Source: Litomosoides sigmodontis (Eukaryota > Nematoda > Chromadorea > Rhabditida > Onchocercidae). Taken from it: a DNA stretch of 64,000 bases. The first letter of the stretch is position 1, and each line of letters starts with the position of its first letter. The stretch spans positions 2,865,501 through 2,929,500 of the forward strand of contig OY718805.1 in assembly GCA_963070105.1 (NCBI GenBank), given 5' to 3'. Shown one piece after another: positions 1 to 18,373 of this stretch. Below the pieces are notes generated by a model, which was not told where the DNA came from, ran no database searches, and saw only the letters and a list, made by a program, of their open reading frames with translations. The translations under genes and the position numbers were made by a program.

Positions 1-244
1 GCTTGCAAATTTAATTTAATGTAACTTTTGATTGAGAAGATCATCTGATGAGGAGTTTAAAAAAAAAGATATATATATATATATATATATATCACAGTAA
101 TATTTTCAGCTATAAGCTGTACCCGATATGCAAATTTCTTCATGAAATAAATTATTATTATTTCCTCCACTTGCAAATACTTTTTATTTCTCTGTTACAA
201 AACAATATGCAAAAATGGATTTTCAAATGTTTTGAAAAAAGCAC

Positions 245-660
245 TTCCCTTTATTCCACACCACAAATTTATCGTTCAATATGTATTGGTGGTCGTCGTG
301 GATAGCACGCTTTTCGCTTGTTTTACTTAATTTAATATGAATATGTGCTTTACCACGAAGAATTACACGGATATCTGAAGGAGCTAATGATTCAATTTTA
401 TCTTCCTTAATTCTTAATTAACTAATTAATACATTGAAATGGGCTCTCAAGTAGGATGATGACAGTGTTGGAGTAAAAAAAATTTCGAAAACTTTCACTG
501 TCGTAACATTAGCAAATGGCAGTTAATTAAATTCGAAATAATTCACACCTTTGACAAGAATATTTTGTGAATTCCCGAGAATCACGCAGCCTGATAAATG
601 CTCACCACTGTAGTAGACATCTTTGGCAAGTTGTATATCGAATGCTGTGACGTAATTCAT
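245..660 (-). CDS. Arrestin-domain-containing protein (ARRDC/arrd type), N-terminal part, cut by window edge
   Basis: Two exons read on the minus strand. Exon 1 is 660-549, starting MNYVTAFDIQLAKDVYYSGE and ending in phase 1 at a GTGTGA donor. Exon 2 is 401-245, running from DKIESLAPSDIRVILRGKAH to about VVWNKGK, with a GTGCTT donor in phase 2. The 'FDI-L-V-YSGE-LSG-V' strand followed by 'IRVILRGKAHIHIK' is the N-terminal arrestin fold of alpha-arrestins, adaptor proteins that link membrane cargo to endocytic and ubiquitin machinery. An acceptor (GTAACAG) lies 1 base before the ATG, which suggests trans-splicing. The remaining exons, including the arrestin-C domain, must lie left of base 1; nothing in 1-244 reads as the next exon. 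The family call is firm from the N-terminal motif, but the exact paralogue cannot be given. Confidence 0.75.
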
Positions 661-2663
661 GCTGTTACTGCAATTCACACTGTCATTGCTAAATTAGTCA
701 AAATGAATTTAAATGCCATAAAAATCGTCTAACATTCAATCAAAAATAACAAAAATTTCAAATAAATTGATAAGAAAATTGTTGTGAATTCATACAAAAT
801 ATTCATTTATTGAATTGAACAAAAAAAAAGAACTTAAATTGCTAACTTTAATTTGAAAGTAAAATTTAGTTATTGATATTATTTGGACGGAAGAGAAAGT
901 AGTTAAAGAAATAATTTTTTAGAAAATAATCCCTCTCCTTTTATGTATTTGATAAGATCATTTATGAATTTAGGAAATGTTAGGAGGAATTGTTGCCATT
1001 CGAATTATTATGAAAAAAAAGAAATTGATGAAAATAAAAAATACATTAGTCGTTTTTTTTTTGCTAACTGCAATGACTATTAGTATGTCTTTTGTAGTAG
1101 AATTTGGTAATCAAATGAAATATTCATTTCATTCCATTTCAAGTTGACCGATGTTCGACCACAGTAAAATCAATGAATGGTACTTTGATCACTTAATTAA
1201 GGTAATAGTTTTATGAAAAAGCTATGGCAATATGACGCTGAAATCGAGAATCGTAAAAAGAGAAATAGCATAAGTTCGAATATTTTAGCTTCATCAAATC
1301 TCAGCTTTTTCCTTTTGTAAATCAATCAATCATTTGAGCGCATTGTAGATCAGATTGAATTTTCCCACTCAAAGGATTAAAAGAAAATAGCGAGGGAGAA
1401 GTGAACGAAAGTTACAGTCATAGGTGACTTATGCAAATGATTGCTAACATCTGAAATCATTTGGAAAAGATGGTTGAAAAGGGCAAAAAGTTGTCCAATC
1501 CTCAACAAATAGAAAGCAAATAACTAAACTTAACTGATAGCTTAAATAGTATTTATCCATTTATGATTTAACAACAAAAAAAAACAATTATTAAAACAAA
1601 AAAACAAATGTTGCTAAAGTTAAAATCACGAAAAACACAGGAACGCTGTTAAAATTAAAATCCTGAAAAAGAAGAATAATGAAAGCGCAATGGGATGATA
1701 GCCTCTCATTCTTTTTAATGTTGAAAGCCATATTCCTCTGGGAGGCAAAAAAAAATGCATAAATTGTGAAGTCAACAACTAAACAGTGAAATTTAAGATG
1801 AAAAATGAAGCAAGCATTGCATGCAATACCATCGCTGTTCAATTATCTTTAATATTCATAAAATTTCATTTCAATATTGTACTACAACGTATGTACGTAC
1901 ATCTGTTATTAATAGCTTGTTGATTTAATTTATTATTCTTTCAAGAATGCCACAAGCAAATTTTAGCACTATTAATTGATCCATTTTATCGTAAAGAACG
2001 CTCGTCATATTTTTTTTTAAATAATTCATTGTCAGTGAGTCTTAACTTGTTATTTGCGCATCATATTTCATCGAAAATAGGACAAGTACTTGAAATTTTA
2101 TTTCACTATTCAAAAACAACATCCCTAATATTTAGGACTATTCAATAGTATAACTTTCACTGCATAGGTAAAGAAGGTTAACATCAGCATTTTTTTTTGA
2201 GTATGCGATTGGATTATTAAAACTAGAGCCACATTTCGCACAGTTATGTTTTTAATGGTTAATATTGGCTTCGCTTTTAGCAATTCAAATTAAAATTTGA
2301 CGACTTTCTTCACTGTTCCAAAGAGTCTATTTTAGTTATATCTGATATAAAACTTCAATAAAGATTTTATTCATTTCGCTAAATGGCAGCAAAAATATAA
2401 TGCCATAAAAATATACTGATTCCAAAATAAGCGATGTCCTAGATATGAACATAACAAACTAGAAAAAATATATCGACCTGATGCGAACTTTTTACTACAC
2501 TTCTATAATAATAGGAAAGATGGGGAAAGAAAAGAATAGCTTACAACAATTCAAACGAAATAATCACATGCTATGTTCCAGTAAAGGTCATTTCGCGGTC
2601 TACGAATGAAATAAGTACACTTCGATGCAGATGAGATTAATTGTACAATGTTTTCACTAGCAC
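661..2663. other. Intergenic: arrestin-gene upstream region and thiolase 3' flank
   Basis: No coding exon could be supported on either strand. The left part would hold the promoter of the minus-strand arrestin gene. The right part follows the thiolase stop codon, and a minus-strand AATAAAA at about 2364-2370 is a candidate polyadenylation signal roughly 295 bases past that stop. Small open frames here, such as the minus frame at 1591-1842, show no recognisable protein character. Confidence 0.5.
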
Positions 2664-5344
2664 TTATAGTCGTTTTACTGCTACAGCGGTCGATTCACCT
2701 CCTCCATTACATATCGTTGCAACACCAATCTGATTGACTTGAAGAGCATGAAGCAGCGTTACAACTATTCGTGCTCCAGATGCTCTGCAAAAAAAAATTT
2801 GCTTAGCAAACAAGGAGTAGGATGCGATATGAAGCAAAATTAGAAGGAAGCTGCAGACAAAAAGCAGACAAAGAAATTAAAGCCAAATCACATATTGCAA
2901 CTAAAATTATTTGATTTCCAAAATTACGCTTATGAAATTCCCAAATAGCAGTATAATAATGGGTAATGGATATTCAGTTAAATAATAAAACAACTAGAAA
3001 AAATATCTGGAACAGGGAGGCTGCTCTAATATTTATGATATCGCATTTCCCACCAGTTGATTTATTTAAACCGCACATGGTTGAAGATAAAGACCACAAA
3101 GCAATAGCAACGCGACAACACTTTGCAACTTTTTTAAAATTCCCTATTAGATTGTAAATGAGGCTAAATTATATAAATCTGCTTAATAGGAACTTTAGAA
3201 AAACAATATCAAACCCAATTGGATGACCGAGCGCAACAGATCCACCACGAACGTTGACACGGCTACTATCCAAACCCATATCACGTAAAAAAACAATGGC
3301 TGTCGCAGCAAAAGCTTCATTTATTTCCCACAATGCAACTTCTTCCACCGAAATTCCAATTTTCGAAAGTAACTTTAAAAATCTCGAAAAGTTTTGCAAA
3401 GAAAACTCTCAGCAGTGGAAAACATTCACTCATTACCTGCTTAACAAAGAAATATGAAGTAGTGATATTAAGAAGTGACAAAAATACCTATTATCTTAAA
3501 TACCAGCTAACCTTTTTTGCAGCAACAGACGGTGCACGACTGAATTCTACAGGTTCAAGTGCAGCTTCCGCATAACCCAACACCTGTGCTATTGGCTGAC
3601 AACCTCTACAGGTTAAAAATTTACCGCTTGCAATCAACAGTGCAGCTGCTCCATCACTGATAGTGCTAGCATTTGCAGCAGTTATAGTTCCTGTATCTGG
3701 TATGAAGGCAGGTTTCAGATGGGGTACCTAGAATCGTCGAACCCAGTGAGCAGAAAACCGAACAAAAGTTTTGAAATAACAATATGAGAAATCAAACGAC
3801 AATTCATGTTAAATAAAGCGAAACGCCTACAAACACGCAAACGCGCACTTTTTTTTCTTGAAAACGTAAATGAAAACAGTAAAATGGACAAAGTGCTCAT
3901 CAGTCACGTGCTTACCTTCAAAGGATCTAGTCTTTTGTATTCTTCGTCTTGAAATACTTCGTGTGAATCAAAACACTTCACGGGCACAACTTCTTCGTCA
4001 AACAGGCCTTCCTTTAAAACAGTTTTTTTTTTAAATTAAAGTTGAAAATACGTTAAAGTATTATTATCACGAGATATCACGCAACACAACTACCTTCCAA
4101 GCATGGTGCGCTCGCCGATAACTTTCCAACGCATACTCATCCTGCTCTTCACGGGTTATGGAGTATTCAGAAACAGTTTTTTCAGCGCAAACACCCATCT
4201 TTGATTTTGTGAAAGCATCATTTAAACCATCCACAAACATGCTATCCTGAAAACTCATTGCGCTTCAGAAAAATCTGGTGCAGGTGTAAAAACTGGGCTC
4301 AAGAAATTTGAAAGTAAATAACCTTCTAAATTTAAATATAAAAATCTTACTACAAATAAATTACTCATATCGTTGTTGTCACCGCGAGGCACGCCATAGT
4401 AGGCATTACTCATACTTTCCGTACCAACTGCCAAGACAACATCACGATCTCCTAGATGAATCGCTTGAGCAGCCATGATGATTGCCTTCATACTTGACGA
4501 ACACACCTTGTTGACGGTAACGCTTGGCGAAGTCACAGAAATACCTGAACTTATTTGGTATAAAAAGAACTTCAGGAAGCTACACTTCGATTAATGTAAC
4601 TAATCCGCGTAATTATCAAAATTTTCAGCATTGTATACCATTTACCAGCATTAATTGAAATCTGTCGAGCGATATTTTGTCCGTGACATGAAGTAAGTAC
4701 ACAACCGACTATTGTTTCATCGATTTGATTAGGATTTATCCCTAAAGATCACATGTGATGATTGTTTTACATGGAACTGAAACGATTTCTGGCTTATTCT
4801 TTTCTTCAGAGAATGGAACTTTCTTCAGGCAACGGAAAAGAAGTCATTTATACAATTGAAAAAATTTTTGGAATTTTTGATAGAATTTTAAAATTTACTA
4901 CAAAAGTGGTATATTTCAACAACAGAAATTTGAGTAAAGTTGCACGAAAATTAGAAAAAAGATGGCAATTGGAATTTAAAGTCTTTACTTTATATCCCTT
5001 TCAAGCTTTTTGAAAAAAAATTTCGGAAAATTAATTTAAAGGAATAAATTAAACCAGCTCTTCTGATTGCTTCTTTGGTCGCAACAACTCCTAAATACAT
5101 CGGTGAACATTCCTTCAACATTTTACGATAACCACCTATAGGCGTGCGTACAGCTGAAATTATATAGGCATCCTCTAGTTGGCGTCCCACTCCACTATTT
5201 TTGCTGTCCATCTCCAAGTTTTTGAATTTCATGCGAACCTTCAATAAGATAAAATGTATTCGATTAGTAAAAGATGATAGATGAACACACTTTCAACAAA
5301 TCAGTAAAATCTAGATTTGCCACTTTGTCAGCACAACAATTCAT
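2664..5344 (-). CDS. Acetyl-CoA C-acetyltransferase (type II thiolase)
   Basis: This enzyme condenses or cleaves acetyl-CoA/acetoacetyl-CoA in ketone-body, isoleucine and sterol-precursor metabolism. Exons 5' to 3': 5232-5055, 4741-4646, 4544-4354, 4246-4094, 4011-3916, 3727-3512, 3372-3215, 2784-2664; every phase joins. From the ATG at 5232 the product is about 402 residues, normal for the family. Visible landmarks in order are [22 protein letters not shown] (nucleophilic Cys), [40 protein letters not shown] (catalytic His) and the C-terminal CNGGGES loop (second Cys), ending AVKRL. An optional extra 5' exon, 5344-5291 ([18 protein letters not shown]), joins in frame through a 52-nt intron to 5238 and would give about 422 residues. 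Neither start looks like a mitochondrial presequence, so a cytosolic (ACAT2-like) role is possible. Catalytic residues look intact. Confidence 0.93.
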
Positions 5345-8300
5345 AGCTTTATATTCTTAAAATGAAAGTAGCTGTACGGCTACTGTAATCGATGGAGCGA
5401 AATTGATAATTCATAATGCCCGACCACCAGCAACCTGACCGCTTGCATACTTAATGTCCAATAATTTACAAAAATTTTCAGTAATGCTGCTCCAATCTAC
5501 AATACATTGCAAATACCCATTTTCACTTTTTCTACTTTTTTTTCAAAGTACTGATTCCCGAAAGTGAATCAATTTTAATCCTTTCAATTAAAGCATTAAT
5601 GGATAGGCAAATTGCAGCTGTATACCAACGCATACTTCATGCTTTTACAAAAGAAAAGAGCAACAATTTTATCCAAAGAAATCAACCATTTCAAAAATGA
5701 AAATTCTTTTATGAAGTTTGAAATAGAAAATTGAAAATGGTCCACCACTTGCAACACGAATACTGCATAATGGTTCCGTTGTACCCACTAAATACAATTC
5801 ATCTTTGCTCCCTAGTTTAATTAATGATTCAAATGCTGCAGCCGTCGCGAAAAATTGCAGAGGTAAGTGTCGAAAATGTCAATTTGAAAATTGTAGACAG
5901 ATACATACACCTATCCGAAATTTTCAAATTTGCAGCCAAATAACTATAAGAAATGAAAAAAACCAAATAAATGTACATAATTATGGATGCTCTCTCAGAT
6001 CACAGCACAGTGATTCGGAAGTTTTCACTGGTCACTCCCCTCCTCCTAGCACCTTCATCGTTACGATCCACGCAATCGGTTTTGATTCGATTTCAATCTG
6101 AAAATAGACAGCCAATCAATATTCTAAAACACTTTACCAATTTTTAAGAGCTGCTGTAAGTGATTCCACTCCAATTTTGTGTCGCACCTACAGGCTTATT
6201 CAGTTCCACATTAATAGTTGAAACAATTAATGTCAATCAACTGATCACCCAATGATCTTTTCATCATTGGTTGAAATCGAAAAAGCGCACGATGTGTGAG
6301 CATTTGAAAGTCAATAATAACACATGGTGGTTAATAATTTGGCTACGATTGTGAGTGATCTGAAAATTCCATAACGAATTCATTTTTTCCATTATTTTTA
6401 AACCATACGCATTGTATTTTCTCACTTTCGTTTTTCTTTTAACATAAAATTGTAAAATTTACACAAAAAATTGGCCATTAATTTAAGAAAAAAAAACTGA
6501 TACATAAAATACAAACTTCGATCACAGTGACAGTTTGCGCAGCTAACGAATATTAATGAAGCAAGAAGAAAGTGCTTCGTTGACTGTAAGAGGAAGAGTT
6601 TATGCTGCACTTGCTAGGTCTGTGCCTTCATTCTTTCGAGCACCTGTACAACCCTTCAAACAAATGAACTAATACTTCGCAAGGATTCAACGCCGAAACA
6701 GAATTTAACACAAATTTGGTTTTTTTAGTGAATTTTTTTTTTATTCCTAAGCGACAATAATTTTAAATATCGTGAAAAGAAAAAAGTCGACTAACACTGC
6801 TGGAACAGTAACGTAGGTTAGTGTGGTGCAGAGTCATCAAATGTGAACGTTGAAGCCAATGATTCCGGAGACTGTCAAACGGTAAATTATGAGTGAGCGA
6901 CATCATTCACCTCTCACATCGCACATTCTCCGACACTTATTTCTTTTCGCAAATGGAAATTTTAAATTTTGGAAATTTTAAATTTCACAAAAAATTTAAT
7001 GAACAAAAAAAATGAGATAAAATTTTTCCCAAAATATTAAGAAGTATTTCCGTTTGCATAAAGTATTTCCGAACAGAGACTATTGTAAATAAGGAAACAT
7101 CCAGGAGTGACAAAGTTACCGATGAAAGAACGTAACTGAGCAGAGGAGAAAAATTAGTAAATAAACATTGCTAATACAGAATAGAGGATTAGAGATTGCA
7201 GTGTAGTTATAGACTATTATGTTAGGAAATAATTAGAGTGTAAGAAAGGAAAAAATAGACACTGACCAGACATGCTGGGAAAAGTAGGTATACGAAGAGA
7301 GACTGGAAGAGCGGTAAGACGTGCAGATTCTCAAACGTAGTGATTACTGCTCGGCTATATCACAGCTCGGTAGTGTCTATGCAAATTGGCGGATCACATG
7401 AGTAATTAGGTGTGTGAGAGGAAGTGATGCTTTTAGAGTTGAGCGAATTGCACAATTTTCAAAATGACGTGTGAAACGTGAGGATACACGTGAGGATATG
7501 AACATGAATGAAATAGCTGAAAAGGTTACTCACACATTTTTCGTTAAATTTCGGTTATAAATATGGAATGACTTGTGTCCAAAAAAAAAAAACTATCATT
7601 TCGTTAAATTTTTGCACCATAAAGTTGAAATTATTTTTTTGTTTATGTTGTTGAAACGAAAATGAGAAATATCAGTGAGAGTTATTCTAATTTTCAGCAT
7701 TGATTTCAATCGCTCATTCTTTATTTGATTTCAATTCACACTTAAACAATGAATTTGCGAATATTGTACGCCTTTTTTATTCAAAATTTTAATTGTTCCA
7801 CTCATTGTACTCAATTTAAAAATTCATTATGTAAAGGAAGGTATGTATTCCGCTAAAAATGTACGATTTGCCAAATGACCTGCTCAAATACTTGTAGGTA
7901 CATAGTTATGTACAGTTGTATAGTTATACCTATGTACTTATATACTTTGTTGTGCATGCCTGTGTACTTATAAACTATGTAGTGTATATTTCAATATTAA
8001 TTATTTCATATATTTTGCGTCATTTCATCTGTTTCGCTGATTATCTCGCAATTGTTAAACAAATATCGAAGGCAATTGCTTTCATTTAATCCCTTTTGTG
8101 TCGTGCAAATATGAAATGAATAACTGAAATTAAGAATTTTTAATTGGCCAATTAAAACAATTAGTTATCGAACAATCAATCGCACCTTTAGCATAAGACA
8201 ATGTACTGCTCAAAAATCATTGCAAATTTATACAAAAAATTTTCCATTTTTTGTAGGTGATTAATTTGAAAATTTCTGAAATTTTTTAATTGCCTTTTAT

Positions 8301-8598
8301 AGGGACATTCTCTACCATTCCATTAGCATTTTTTCCATACACTGCAAAATAAATTTTTTTTTTTCATGAATCCTCTTCAAATAGTAGTGTTGTAAAAATC
8401 GATAAATTTTAATTCGGGCTGTTGATCGAACTCATGTAGACTAAACAATCCGATCGCTTTTAAGTTGAAGTGTTGATCGAACTACACGTAAATTGTCGTA
8501 GTAAGCTCAATTCACTAATGAAACAATTAAACCTGCATTTATTAATTACTTGGCATTTTGCTATTTCGGTTTTTCTTTTGATGTTTCGTTTAGCAAAA
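5345..8598. other. Between thiolase and copine: mostly non-coding, with unidentified exon-like pieces at 5400-6200
   Basis: Minus-strand stretches at about 5520-5412, 5629-5560 and 5850-5738 are open, look protein-like and can be spliced in phase (see findings), but I do not recognise the protein. The plus strand of the same stretch is also open and carries a GTAAGT donor at 5865. From about 6250 to 8598 nothing coding was found. The stretch 7898-7985 is rich in short GTAC/TATGTAC palindromes. The region should contain the thiolase promoter and the copine 3' UTR. Confidence 0.4.
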
Positions 8599-15929
<7,331 letters not shown>

Positions 15930-16220
15930 CCCAACTGTTCCTCTCAAAATAATTGCTGCAAAAAAAAAAACGTGCAAACGAAACGACTCAATGATAACAA
16001 TTAAAGTCACAAATGAGAGACAATTGAAGTTTGCATTGAATTCATAGCAAACAAAAATAAAATGAAATAATGAAATGGATGATTTGCATGATATGACGCG
16101 TACGTGCGAAGTACAACATTTGCCATAAAAGCATTCCTTGTTAATGATAAGTTGCATAATTCTCATGAGATTTCATCAGTCCTCACACTCTTCCATTCAT
16201 TCTAAAACGAATTCTCAAAT

Positions 16221-16267
16221 GTCTGTGTGTGTGTGTGTGTGTGTGTGAGTGTGTGTGTGTGTGTGGG
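16221..16267. repeat. (GT)n microsatellite
   Basis: GT dinucleotides with single GA interruptions, upstream of the copine start. Confidence 0.9.
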
Positions 16268-17049
16268 TGAGTGAGTGTGCAAGAAATTTGAATTGATGAT
16301 GAATGGATGAAGTGGACACAGCGCAACGGGAGTAATGAATAATAGTGATAGTATGATGATGGCGTATTGTTGCTTGCTACGCTACTGTTTGCTACAATAG
16401 TGAAGCGAGAAGAAATTCAATTATCACTGAAATGGTAGTAGTGGCAGCGGTGGTGGTGGTCATCGTCATGGCGTACGTGTGTGAGTGAAATTTTCCCTAT
16501 TCTTAAGGGCATAGGTAACACACGCACTTGAGATGATACTAACCAATAAGTTTAAGCCACTCATCCATCACGTCAACCATTATCACACGTGAAATTTCAC
16601 GTGGACGGTAGACACAATGCTAAAAGCTTGCAAAATGATTATGGGATAATTAGCGCTTAGGTGAAGCTTAGGTAGTAGTAAGCAGCTAAAGGTGTGAGGT
16701 AAGTGGTTTGCTGTTTAGCAATGCAACAATAACACGAAAACAACCATTACTGCTAGCTATTATTAGCACTGCGCTTATGGCTGGCGCAATCACTGAGATA
16801 GTACGATTACTAATTGGACTCACATTACCACTGCCTTCACAGATGAAGCGATAACTTTTTCAAACTCCCGCCACTACTCCTTGCTACTTGTGGTACCTCT
16901 TTATTACTACTGCCACTACCAGTTAGGAGATAGCTAAAGCTTCTTTAGGCAGTGGCAGTGAGCTGAGGACGTGAGGTGAGTGGCTTGCTGCTTGCTTGCT
17001 ACATTTTTATATTTTTTTTTTTAGCTCCAAGCACTTCATCTATTACCAC

Positions 17050-17570
17050 TAAGAATTAATAATTGATAATGACAATAAATAATTACTGATAGCAATTACA
17101 AATTAAAAAAAATATTAACAACAAATGACAACAGTAAATATTAATAATGAATAATAACAGATTATAATAAGCAACAATAACAATCAGTAATAGTAGCAAT
17201 AATAATAATACTAATGATAGTGGTCACAATAATAATATTAATAATAATTAATATTAGTAATAATAGCAGTAATAGTAGCAATAATAAAAATGGTAATAAT
17301 AATAATAATTTTAATAATAATAATAATAATAATAAATAATAATAATAACAATAATAATAACAATAATTTTTAATAATGCTGAAAAATATTAAATTTTATT
17401 AATAATTATTAGTAATAAATACTAATAATAATTGTTATTACTAGTTTAATAATGATAATTAATTATTGATAATAATTAGAATTACAGTGGTAATAATAAT
17501 AGTAATAATAACAATGATAATAATAGCAACAAAAATAGTAATAATGAGTGATAACAACAATAACGAATAT
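17050..17570. repeat. Degenerate AAT/ATT-rich simple sequence
   Basis: Imperfect trinucleotide sequence made of AAT, AAC, AGT and ATT blocks. It looks like an old, decayed AAT microsatellite. No exon was recognised in it. Confidence 0.7.
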
Positions 17571-18214
17571 TAATAATGTGTAGCAATGGTGATTGATTGG
17601 TTCGGAGATGGCACATCGGTGAATTAGCACTTCGATTGGAAGGCGAAGCAGAGAGTTAAGAAGAAAATTGAATTTAAGATATTTCATAGGAACATGCCTT
17701 GAAACAAATTTACATCACAATACACTGTTGCTAATTGCTAATTTTATTTATTCATTACATTACATTGTGTTAATTTGAAAGAGAAATTTTTCACGATGTC
17801 CTTTCTAAGGACAAATATTTTCAATTAATCTAAGCAATGAAAGAGAAAGAAATAATAAATTTGAAATAAATAAAATGAAATAGAAGTAATTAAAATCTCT
17901 TTCGGTCATTTCACACTATTAAACCAAATGTGAATTTTGAGGAAAAAGCACAATTGAGAATTCAAGTAATTAATTCTTCGAGTGAAACTATACTTCTCAA
18001 TGACGTCATTTGTGGAAAGCATGAAAACGTCAAAATTGAAAATGGTTCACTTAGAAGTAAAGAGATTCTCAAGTGAGTAATAAATAAGTTCCATTTCGTT
18101 CATTAACGGCTTGAGAAAGTAGCACTAAGTGTCATTGACAGCTGGTCGCTTCTCCACTGCCACACTTCAGGAAATCATGAATAAAATCATGAACTCATTC
18201 AATAATTTCCATTT

Positions 18215-18373
<159 letters not shown>

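Noticed and set aside
72..92. (AT)n run near the left edge as an element boundary
   Set aside because: A short common microsatellite with no flanking direct or inverted repeats.
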